Assembly (NCBI GenBank): GCA_017557085.1
Contig: JAFZAR010000145.1
Location: 1 to 5,817, forward strand
Direction: 5' to 3'
DNA length: 5,817 nt
Source: Verrucomicrobiota bacterium
GTDB taxonomy: Bacteria; Verrucomicrobiota; Verrucomicrobiia; Limisphaerales; UBA1412
The notes under the pieces were generated by a model. The model worked only from the letters and a program-made list of their open reading frames with translations, had not been told where the DNA came from and did no database searches. Position numbers and translations under genes: made by a program. This document shows positions 1 through 5,176 of this stretch, piece by piece. How positions within the stretch are numbered: the first letter of the stretch is position 1; every line of letters starts with the position of its first letter.

Positions 1-181
1 CCTCGATTTCATTAGGAAAGACGACATCCAGATTTGTGCCCAGATAATTGGTGATGATGGCTTCATCTCCTTCGATCCTGTATTCAAAATCCGAAGGTGT
101 TGTTTCTGCCTGTGAGGAAGTCAATACCATCCAGCAGAAGACTATCGCTGTCAAATAAGCAAATAATCTATTGATATTCAT
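1..181 (-). CDS. Secreted BspA-like leucine-rich-repeat (LRR_5) protein, N-terminal fragment
   Basis: The first 60 codons of a minus-strand gene lie here; the rest is beyond the left edge. The start ATG is at 181-179. Residues 1-25 look like a Sec signal peptide: a short basic start (Arg5), a hydrophobic core at about 6-20, and an S-Q-A cleavage site after residue 25. The mature part opens with D-F-E-Y-x-I-E-G-D-E-A-I-I-T-N-Y and then V-V-F-P-N-E-I-E. This is the usual first cap and repeat of LRR_5 (BspA-type) proteins, which normally read ITGY...VVIPSEIDG. Known members are secreted or surface-anchored repeat proteins, many involved in adhesion. No Shine-Dalgarno motif precedes the ATG. The size, anchoring domain and exact role cannot be judged. 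The family call rests on a single partial repeat, so it is probable rather than certain. Confidence 0.75.
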   Translation of the reverse strand, partial: MNINRLFAYLTAIVFCWMVLTSSQAETTPSDFEYRIEGDEAIITNYLGTNLDVVFPNEIE

Positions 182-231
182 TGTATTCTGTTTGAATAGA
201 TCAGATTCATTTCCAATCTTTCATACATTTT

Positions 232-259
232 ATTCTACACCTTTCTTGCATTTTTTCAA
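232..259 (-). promoter_or_regulatory. Candidate sigma70-type promoter for the LRR gene
   Basis: On the minus strand a TTGAAA -35 box (259-254) is separated by 16 bases from a TAGAAT -10 box (237-232). This would start transcription near 225 and give a leader of roughly 44 bases before the ATG at 181. The surrounding 182-290 stretch is AT-rich. This is a consensus match by eye only. Confidence 0.4.
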
Positions 260-394
260 TCTTTTGTCCTTTTAATTTTTTGCGTGTTGCCACTACCGGG
301 TTGCCAGATAGAAAACGTTTGGAAACCGAACATTAGGTTAGACATCCGCGAGGAAGACTGGTATTCTTTTTCGTGAAGAAGGATTCGAGAGACG

Positions 395-1339
395 ATGATT
401 TCAAGAAGAGGATTTTTAGCAGGGACCGCCGCGGCGATGGCAGCCTGGCCGGTACAAAAGACTGTATCCGCGCCGGCGGAGACTCCGGCTCAGGATCAGG
501 GCAAACGGGAAAAGACGATTTTCAGAGTGCTGGGTTCGTGTGCCTCGGAGGGGTGTCCCTCTCCATTCTGTACATGTGATGTCTGTGTGGAGGCCCGTAC
601 CCGCGGCGGCAAAGATATGCGCACCCGTGCCGGTTATCAGCTGGGGGATACCATCCGCATAGACTGGAGCCCGGACGCTTTCGCGCAGGGGATACGGTTC
701 AATCTGGATCCCTGTCTGCTCCGGCATATCTTCATCACACACAGTCATGAGGATCATTTGCTGCCCATGGATTTCTGGACCCGCGGCATCGTGATGAAGC
801 ATGACGGTTCTCTGGTCAAAGTCTATGGGAACGAGAATGTCCTCAAAATCATCGAAAAAAGTATCGAGCGCGGCTGGCAGAATAAGAACAACCGTCTGGA
901 GCCGGTCACGATGGTTCCGGGCAAGACGGTAGAGATCCCGGAGCATCAGATCAGCGTAACGGCTCTGCTGGCCAACCACATGAAAACGGAGCAGGCGCTG
1001 CTGTATATTTTTGCCGGGCCGGGCTGGAAGCTGTTCATCGCGCACGATACGGATTACTTTCCGGACAGCACCTGGGAATTCCTGAGGGGACAGCAGATAG
1101 ATGTGATGGTGGTGGACTCTACCTGGGGCATGGTGCGCCGCAATGACGGGCACCTGGGCATCCCCAATGTGGTGGAAATCGTTGAGCGGATGAAGAAAGA
1201 GGGCGGACTCAAGGAGAACGCTTTGGTCATTCCCAGCCATCTCAGCCACCATGGAACGCCGAAACACGCCGAGCTGGAGGCCAAACTGGCTCCTTTGGGC
1301 ATGGAACCGGCCTATGACGGCAAAGTGGTCGAGCTGTAG
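395..1339 (+). CDS. Exported (Tat) metallo-beta-lactamase-fold hydrolase, PhnP-like phosphodiesterase
   Basis: A 314-residue MBL-fold enzyme. The N-terminus S-R-R-G-F-L-A-G (3-10), followed by an Ala-rich hydrophobic run and an A-P-A site ending at residue 28, is a twin-arginine signal, so the protein should be exported folded with its metals. The body matches the PhnP (phosphoribosyl cyclic phosphate phosphodiesterase) group. A Cys cluster C-T-C-D-V-C (59, 61, 64) resembles the structural zinc site. H-S-H-E-D-H (116-121) is the MBL signature, and likely further metal ligands are His195, Asp218 (A-H-D-T-D) and His282. His285 is placed to complete the structural zinc with the cysteines. The likely reaction is hydrolysis of a cyclic or linear phosphodiester; the substrate is unknown and no phn genes are nearby. 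The ATG at 395 is preferred because it begins the Tat motif. A GAAGAAGGA stretch (375-383) could be the ribosome site, at a rather long 11-base spacing. The fold is certain; the precise substrate is not. Confidence 0.85.
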   Translation: MISRRGFLAGTAAAMAAWPVQKTVSAPAETPAQDQGKREKTIFRVLGSCASEGCPSPFCTCDVCVEARTRGGKDMRTRAGYQLGDTIRIDWSPDAFAQGIRFNLDPCLLRHIFITHSHEDHLLPMDFWTRGIVMKHDGSLVKVYGNENVLKIIEKSIERGWQNKNNRLEPVTMVPGKTVEIPEHQISVTALLANHMKTEQALLYIFAGPGWKLFIAHDTDYFPDSTWEFLRGQQIDVMVVDSTWGMVRRNDGHLGIPNVVEIVERMKKEGGLKENALVIPSHLSHHGTPKHAELEAKLAPLGMEPAYDGKVVEL

Positions 1340-1413
1340 TTTTTTCAATATCTCACAGTGGAATATGTGTTTTGTGTAAATGATCCAGTCAATACCGTTT
1401 GGAGATGATTTTT

Positions 1414-1821
1414 ATGGAAAAAGCAAGTAATATGAACTGGAAAAATTATTACGATCAGCACTATAAGAAAATAGTGGGGATATTGCTTCTTGCCCTTTTA
1501 CTTTCTGAAGGTGTTTTATTCTTTCTGCATTTTATCGAACCAAAAGTCAGAGATAATCTGGAGGAAAAAATGCAGAAAGAAAATTATCCAGCGGAAGTCA
1601 TTGAAGAGAAATGCGGATATTACAGTTTTTCACTTCCGAATGTTTTAGCTTATTCCGTAGTGTGCGGACTTATCCTATGGAAAATTGGGGGATTCCTATT
1701 TACACTAATCTTGATCTTTAGCAAAAAACATATTGTTTTCAGGATAGCTGTCTTCTGCTTTTGGGGACCTTATTTCGCAATCCACATTTATATAGCTTTG
1801 TATGCCTATCTTGCTGTATAG
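1414..1821 (+). CDS. Hypothetical small integral membrane protein (three predicted helices)
   Basis: I do not recognise this gene. It encodes 135 residues from the ATG at 1414. GGAG (1401-1404) lies 9 bases upstream, which favours this start over the in-frame ATG at 1405 and the TTG at 1399. Three hydrophobic segments are visible at about residues 19-41, 77-102 and 107-132. Between the first two lies a charged stretch (about 42-68) rich in Glu and Lys, with Cys67. The ends are Tyr/Trp-rich, as is common at membrane interfaces. The coding DNA is visibly more AT-rich than the neighbouring MBL, paaK and pyrH genes and uses many A/T-ending codons, which may mean recent acquisition. It lies 74 bases after the MBL gene on the same strand, with no clear terminator between them, so co-transcription is possible. 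The direct sequence evidence for a real gene is the start context, the helices and the terminator downstream. Confidence 0.6.
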   Translation: MEKASNMNWKNYYDQHYKKIVGILLLALLLSEGVLFFLHFIEPKVRDNLEEKMQKENYPAEVIEEKCGYYSFSLPNVLAYSVVCGLILWKIGGFLFTLILIFSKKHIVFRIAVFCFWGPYFAIHIYIALYAYLAV

Positions 1822-1870
1822 GTATATGATTAATGTAATAAGTGTGAAGTAAAATAAGACAGATCAAACG

Positions 1871-1896
1871 AACTATCCGTCATAATCCGGACAGTT
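1871..1896 (-). other. Stem-loop next to the terminator
   Basis: Arms 1871-1879 and 1888-1896 enclose an 8-base loop. In minus-strand RNA all nine pairs form, one of them a G-U wobble. In plus-strand RNA the same position is an A-C mismatch, so the structure favours minus-strand transcripts, i.e. readthrough from pyrH. No strong U-tract follows. It may be a backup 3'-end structure. Confidence 0.35.
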
Positions 1897-1903
1897 GAAA
1901 ACG

Positions 1904-1938
1904 AAAATCCCCGATGTGAAACAGCACCGGGGATTTTT
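1904..1938. terminator. Bidirectional intrinsic terminator
   Basis: A perfect 10-bp stem (1904-1913 with 1928-1937) with four G-C pairs plus a closing G-C and flanking A-T pairs; the loop is 14 bases. Read on the plus strand the stem runs into TTTTT (1934-1938). Read on the minus strand it ends in TTTT followed by CGTTTTC. It lies 82 bases after the membrane-protein gene (plus) and 34 bases after pyrH (minus), so it can end both convergent transcripts. Confidence 0.85.
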
Positions 1939-1972
1939 GGGCTTGGAGTTCGTTCGTCTCGGAATTGCGGAA

Positions 1973-2701
1973 TCAGCCTTTGACGGAAGGTTCGCTGGAG
2001 ACAACGGTCCCGACCTGGGTATCGCCGTTGAGGACGCGGGTCAGGTTGCCCGGAACGAACGCGTCAAAGACGATGATGGGGATCTTGTTTTCGGAGCAAA
2101 GTGAGAAAGCGGAAGCGTCCATCACGCCCAGATGCAGTTTGATGGCATCCTCATAAGAAAGAAGCGAAAAGCGCTGCGCGTTCGGGTTTTTCTTGGGATC
2201 GGAGTCGTAAACGCCGTTGACTTTGGTCGCTTTCAGCAGCGCGTCCACGCTCAGTTCGCTGGCACGGAGAGCCGCCGCGGTATCGGTAGAAAAGAAGGGA
2301 TTGCCGGTTCCTCCGCCAAAGATGACGATGCGTCCTTTTTCCAGATGGCGGACGGCTTTGCGGAGGATAAAGGGTTCAGCCACACGGTTCATTTCGATGC
2401 CGGTCTGAACACGAGTGGGAACACCGGATTTCTCAAGCGTGTTTTGGAGCGCCAGGGCGTTGATGACAGTGGCCAGCATACCCATATAGTCGCCGCTGGT
2501 GCGGTCAATGCCCTGCTGACTGCCGGAAAGTCCGCGGAAGATATTGCCGCCGCCCACAACGACAGCTACCTGGACTCCCAGTTTGTGAGCCGCGAGGATC
2601 TCGTCCGCAGCGTTTTGGATGGCTTCGGTGGATATCCCGGAGCCGGCTGCGCCGCCCAGAGCCTCACCACTGAGTTTCAGCAAAATTCGTTTATATTTCA
2701 T
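1973..2701 (-). CDS. pyrH: UMP kinase
   Basis: A full-length (242-residue) bacterial UMP kinase of the amino-acid-kinase fold. It phosphorylates UMP to UDP with ATP in cytosolic pyrimidine nucleotide synthesis and normally acts as a hexamer. Visible motifs: K-L-S-G-E-A-L (9-15), G-G-G-N-I-F-R-G (50-57), D-Y-M-G-M-L-A-T-V-I-N (71-81), G-G-G-T-G-N-P-F-F-S-T-D (129-140) and K-A-T-K-V-N-G-V-Y-D-S-D-P (157-169). It is the last gene of the minus-strand cluster, 52 bases after the Fe-S carrier. In many bacteria pyrH sits with tsf and frr; here it does not, at least within the window. The ATG at 2701 fits the family N-terminus (M-K-Y-K-R-I-L-L-K-L), yet no Shine-Dalgarno motif precedes it. An A/U-rich inverted repeat lies 3 bases upstream instead. 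Confidence 0.97.
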   Translation of the reverse strand: MKYKRILLKLSGEALGGAAGSGISTEAIQNAADEILAAHKLGVQVAVVVGGGNIFRGLSGSQQGIDRTSGDYMGMLATVINALALQNTLEKSGVPTRVQTGIEMNRVAEPFILRKAVRHLEKGRIVIFGGGTGNPFFSTDTAAALRASELSVDALLKATKVNGVYDSDPKKNPNAQRFSLLSYEDAIKLHLGVMDASAFSLCSENKIPIIVFDAFVPGNLTRVLNGDTQVGTVVSSEPSVKG

Positions 2702-2704
2702 ACG

Positions 2705-2720
2705 ATAAAATCAGTTTTAT
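2705..2720 (-). promoter_or_regulatory. A/U-rich inverted repeat at the pyrH start
   Basis: ATAAAA-CTGA-TTTTAT (read on the minus strand) forms a 6-bp A/U stem with a 4-base loop, 3 bases before the pyrH ATG, where a ribosome binding site would normally sit. It is weak thermally, and could be chance in AT-rich spacer DNA. Confidence 0.25.
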
Positions 2721-2753
2721 GTTTCTCAGTGTTTTGTTCTATTCAGATATGTT

Positions 2754-3146
2754 TTACGCACTAAAGCTTTCACCGCAGGCACACGTGCTGGTGGCATGGG
2801 GATTATGTACTTTGAAACCGGCACCCTGAAGGGCATCCACATAGTCCAGTTCCGATCCGGAAACGTAGAGGACGCTCTTGGGATCAATGACGATCTTGGT
2901 ATCTTTGCTGATGACCAGGATATCCCGCGCGGCCGGTTCGTCCTGCAGATCTATTTTGTACTGCAAACCGGAACATCCGCCGCCAATGACGGCAATCCGC
3001 AAAACACCATCCGGCCGGCCTTGCCGTTTGAGCAGTGAGTGGACTTTGTCCGCCGCGTCTTGTGTGACACGGATGACGCGCTCATCACCGATACGGTAAT
3101 TCAAGGCCGGTTGTTCCGCGGGCCGGTTGGTGTCAGAGTCAGGCAT
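2754..3146 (-). CDS. A-type iron-sulfur cluster carrier (HesB/IscA/ErpA family)
   Basis: A 130-residue A-type carrier that delivers Fe-S clusters to apo-proteins in the cytosol. The three conserved cysteines are present: Cys58 in G-G-G-C-S-G-L-Q-Y, and Cys122 and Cys124 in the C-terminal T-C-A-C-G-E-S-F. The preceding N-P-H-A and L-D-Y-V (100-103) also fit the family. The conserved domain starts at about residue 24 (V-I-R-V-T-Q-D-A-A); the first ~22 residues are a polar, family-atypical extension. The ATG at 3146 follows the ACT gene's stop by two bases, and a GGGA (about 10 bases upstream, inside the ACT gene end) could serve as ribosome site, so translation of the two genes may be coupled. 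IscA, SufA and ErpA cannot be told apart from the sequence alone, and no isc or suf genes are visible nearby. Confidence 0.93.
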   Translation of the reverse strand: MPDSDTNRPAEQPALNYRIGDERVIRVTQDAADKVHSLLKRQGRPDGVLRIAVIGGGCSGLQYKIDLQDEPAARDILVISKDTKIVIDPKSVLYVSGSELDYVDALQGAGFKVHNPHATSTCACGESFSA

Positions 3147-3148
3147 TA

Positions 3149-3580
3149 TCAGTTCCCGAAGAGTTCGCCCGCGCCCAGAACGCAGACATGGGCTTTGTTC
3201 AGGATCTCAATGGCGTGATCGGGATCGTTCAGACGGAAGATCTGGACGCTCTGTTTACCCGTAGCCAGTGAGAATCCGTACATATATTCCACATTGATCT
3301 GGTTGGAATTCAATGTGTTCAGAATGCTCAGCAGCCCGCCGGGTTCATTCGGGATGGAGATGGCCAGCACATCGCTGACTTTCACTACCAGAGCATTGGA
3401 TTCCAGGGCTTTCTTGGCCGCTTCCCAGTCCTTGATGATCAGGCGCAGGATGCCGAAGTCAGCGGTATCGGCCAGAGTCAAGGTGGAGATATTGATCTGG
3501 GCTTTCTGGAGTATTCCGCAAATATGAACCAGGGCTCCGGGCTGGTTCGGGATCATGATGGAAAGTTGTTTCAGTTTCAT
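3149..3580 (-). CDS. Tandem ACT-domain protein (COG4747-like), paaK partner
   Basis: A 143-residue protein made only of two ACT domains and no catalytic domain. The first (about 1-66) has I-P-N-Q-P-G-A-L...I-N-I-S (10-32). The second (about 70-143) has I-P-N-E-P-G-G-L-L...I-N-V-E-Y-M-Y (76-101). The P-N-x-P-G-x-L turn followed by an I-N-I/V strand is where ACT domains usually bind amino acids or similar small ligands. Stand-alone double-ACT proteins of this kind commonly sit next to phenylacetate-CoA ligase genes, as here (27 bases after paaK), so a role in sensing an aromatic amino acid or its acid and tuning the ligase is a reasonable inference but unproven. The start at 3580 gives the canonical N-terminus; there is only a weak ACGGTAA ahead of it. 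Confidence 0.9.
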   Translation of the reverse strand: MKLKQLSIMIPNQPGALVHICGILQKAQINISTLTLADTADFGILRLIIKDWEAAKKALESNALVVKVSDVLAISIPNEPGGLLSILNTLNSNQINVEYMYGFSLATGKQSVQIFRLNDPDHAIEILNKAHVCVLGAGELFGN

Positions 3581-3607
3581 ATCAAATTACCGTTAATGGG
3601 TTCTATT

Positions 3608-4936
3608 CTAGTTAATCTTGTGGGGATCACGCAGATCGCAGACCCGTTTGATCTTGCCTTCGCTGCGCTGCAGGGTGTCGGGCTGGACCAGCTTGATGAT
3701 GGCATGGATGCCGATGATCTGCTCGACGCTGCGGCTGATGCGTTTTTCCAGAGCGGTGACTTCGCTGACGGTGTCACCGATGAGTTTGTCGTTGATCTCG
3801 ACCTGGACTTCCAGCGTGTCGAGATTGTGCTCTCTGCGCAGAACGATCTGATAGTGCGGCAGAGTGCCTTCGATGGAAAGCAGAGCGGTTTCGATCTGTG
3901 TCGGGAAGACGTTGACCCCGCGGATGATGAACATATCGTCACTGCGGGTGCTGATGCGTTTGATGCGGCGCAGGGTGCGTCCGCAGGCGCAGCGTTCCGA
4001 GGTCAGAGAGGTGAGGTCGCGTGTGCGGTAGCGGATCATCGGCATGGCGGCTTTGCTCAAGGTAGTCAAAACCAGTTCGCCTTGTTCGCCTTCCGGCAGG
4101 ACTTCACCGGTATCCGGATCAATGATCTCCGGGTAGAAATAGTCTTCAAAGATATGCGGTCCGGCCTGGTGGATACATTCCATCGCCACGCCCGGTCCGA
4201 TGATCTCGGACAAGCCGTAAATATCGATAGCCTTGATATTGGTATTGGCTTCGATGTACTTGCGCATTTCCTGAGTCCAGGGTTCCGCGCCGAAGATGCC
4301 GTATTTCAGAGAGAGGCTCTTCATGTCGATACCCATGGACTGGGCCTGGTCTATCAGATGGATGAAGTAGCTGGGCGTACAGCAGATAGTGGTCACGCCG
4401 AAGTCTTTCATCAGCATGATCTGGCGGTGAGTATTGCCGCCGGAGGCCGGAACAACGGTGGCACCCAGGGCTTCCGCGCCGTAGTGAGCGCCCAGACCGC
4501 CTGTGAACAGGCCGTATCCATAGGACACCTGGACGATGTCGTTGGAGGTCATTCCCACGGATTTCATACCGCGGACGATGACTTCTTCCCAGACCCGGAG
4601 GTCTTCTTTGGTATAGCCCACAACGATGGGCTTGCCGGTGGTTCCGCTGGAGGCGTGAACGCGCACGACTTCATTCATCGGACTGGCAAACAAACCAAAC
4701 GGATAGGTGTCGCGCAGGTCTTTTTTGATAGAAAAAGGCAGTTTCGCGATGTCTTCCAGTTTCTGTATATCGTTGGGAGTGAGGTTTCTTTCTTCCATTT
4801 TTGCGCGGAAGAAGGGAACCCGTTCGTAAGCCCGGAGCACAGTTTGCTGCAGGCGGGTCAACTGAAGCTCTCTAAGTTTTTCCACAGGAAGGAAATCAGG
4901 AGCGTTGACGGGATCAAATACAATTTTGTTTGCCAT
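3608..4936 (-). CDS. paaK: Phenylacetate-CoA ligase (arylacetate-CoA ligase)
   Basis: A 442-residue AMP-forming ligase of the ANL superfamily, the usual PaaK length. It activates an aryl acid (phenylacetate, possibly indoleacetate or hydroxyphenylacetate) with ATP and CoA in the cytosol. Visible motifs: ATP-binding S-S-G-T-T-G-K-P (96-103), the Y-G-L-S-E core (240-244), Y-R-T-R-D (303-307), the hinge region R-S-D-D-M-F-I-I-R-G-V-N-V-F-P (331-345), and the C-terminal E-G-K-I-K-R-V with the likely catalytic lysine (Lys428 or Lys430). A Cys pair in R-C-A-C-G-R-T-L (315-322), common in this family, precedes the hinge. It is the first gene of the minus cluster. With no paa ring-oxidation genes in view, an anaerobic context is more likely, where such enzymes accompany indolepyruvate ferredoxin oxidoreductase; that gene is not in the window. 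No Shine-Dalgarno is seen; a hairpin lies just before the ATG. Confidence 0.95.
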   Translation of the reverse strand: MANKIVFDPVNAPDFLPVEKLRELQLTRLQQTVLRAYERVPFFRAKMEERNLTPNDIQKLEDIAKLPFSIKKDLRDTYPFGLFASPMNEVVRVHASSGTTGKPIVVGYTKEDLRVWEEVIVRGMKSVGMTSNDIVQVSYGYGLFTGGLGAHYGAEALGATVVPASGGNTHRQIMLMKDFGVTTICCTPSYFIHLIDQAQSMGIDMKSLSLKYGIFGAEPWTQEMRKYIEANTNIKAIDIYGLSEIIGPGVAMECIHQAGPHIFEDYFYPEIIDPDTGEVLPEGEQGELVLTTLSKAAMPMIRYRTRDLTSLTSERCACGRTLRRIKRISTRSDDMFIIRGVNVFPTQIETALLSIEGTLPHYQIVLRREHNLDTLEVQVEINDKLIGDTVSEVTALEKRISRSVEQIIGIHAIIKLVQPDTLQRSEGKIKRVCDLRDPHKIN

Positions 4937-4944
4937 AAAAATTC

Positions 4945-4983
4945 AAAATGCGGCGCACGTCAGTGTGCGCTTCACAGCATTTT
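4945..4983 (-). promoter_or_regulatory. Nested hairpin in the paaK leader
   Basis: Two nested stems: an outer AAAATGC/GCATTTT (4945-4951 with 4977-4983) and an inner GCGCAC/GTGCGC (4953-4958 with 4965-4970) around a 6-base loop. Six unpaired bases on one side and one on the other separate the stems. In paaK mRNA it ends 8 bases before the AUG, and a U-rich tract (GAAUUUUU) follows. It could hinder ribosome loading or act as an attenuator. Confidence 0.5.
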
Positions 4984-5006
4984 TATCACTCTTTGGGGAA
5001 AGTGTC

Positions 5007-5035
5007 GATATAAAACTGAAAACTTTAAAAGTCAG
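5007..5035 (-). promoter_or_regulatory. Candidate promoter for the paaK-ACT-FeS-pyrH cluster
   Basis: On the minus strand CTGACT (5035-5030) and TATATC (5012-5007) are 17 bases apart, one and two mismatches from loose sigma70 boxes. Transcription would begin near 5000 and include the 4945-4983 hairpin in a leader of about 64 bases. An 11-base inverted repeat (ACTTT-A-AAAGT, 5022-5032) lies in the spacer and overlaps the -35 box, so it could be an operator. Judged by eye only. Confidence 0.3.
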
Positions 5036-5100
5036 TAAAATTATTAAAAATCAATTTCTTATCTTATTTTTTGGGAGGGTGGAAAGTCCCGGATATGCGG

Positions 5101-5128
5101 TTGACTATTTCCCCAGATGGTTCATACT
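5101..5128 (+). promoter_or_regulatory. Candidate promoter for the D-lyxose isomerase gene
   Basis: A TTGACT -35 box (5101-5106) and a CATACT -10 box (5123-5128), 16 bases apart, would start transcription near 5135, giving a leader of roughly 42 bases. The -35 match is good; the -10 match is weak (four of six). Confidence 0.4.
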
Positions 5129-5144
5129 GTGCGCGAAAGAAGAA

Positions 5145-5161
5145 GGTCCCGCGGGCGGACC
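5145..5161 (+). other. GC-rich hairpin in the lyxose isomerase leader
   Basis: GGTCC (5145-5149) pairs with GGACC (5157-5161) around a 7-base GC-rich loop. The stem partly hides the only Shine-Dalgarno-like sequence in the leader, AAGAAGG (5140-5146), which is otherwise 30 bases from the ATG. Directly after it comes CCTCCT (5161-5166), which resembles the 16S anti-Shine-Dalgarno rather than a ribosome site. Confidence 0.35.
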
Positions 5162-5176
5162 CTCCTGAGAAATACG

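Noticed and set aside
301..347. Promoter for the MBL gene
   Set aside because: TTGCCA (301-306) and TTGGAA (319-324) resemble -35 boxes, but neither has a reasonable -10 box at 16-18 bases.
373..579. GTG-started 68-codon frame overlapping the MBL start
   Set aside because: It is out of frame with the Tat-MBL protein and gives a low-complexity Asp/Gly/Arg/Ser product.
416..1348. 310-codon open frame antisense to the MBL gene
   Set aside because: It spans nearly the whole gene on the opposite strand, but its product is His/Arg-rich with no recognisable domain, while the plus strand gives a complete enzyme with its signal peptide and metal site.
2132..2764. 210-codon open frame antisense to pyrH
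   Set aside because: The minus strand carries a complete UMP kinase; the plus-strand product has no recognisable motif.
4945..4983. Plus-strand intrinsic terminator
   Set aside because: The hairpin is followed by a T-run on the plus strand too, but no plus-strand gene lies upstream of it to be ended, so a role in the paaK leader is more likely.
3524..5038. 504-codon open frame antisense to paaK
   Set aside because: The product is rich in Asp, Gly, Phe and His in a pattern typical of antisense reading of a GC-rich gene. The opposite strand gives a full PaaK with all motifs.
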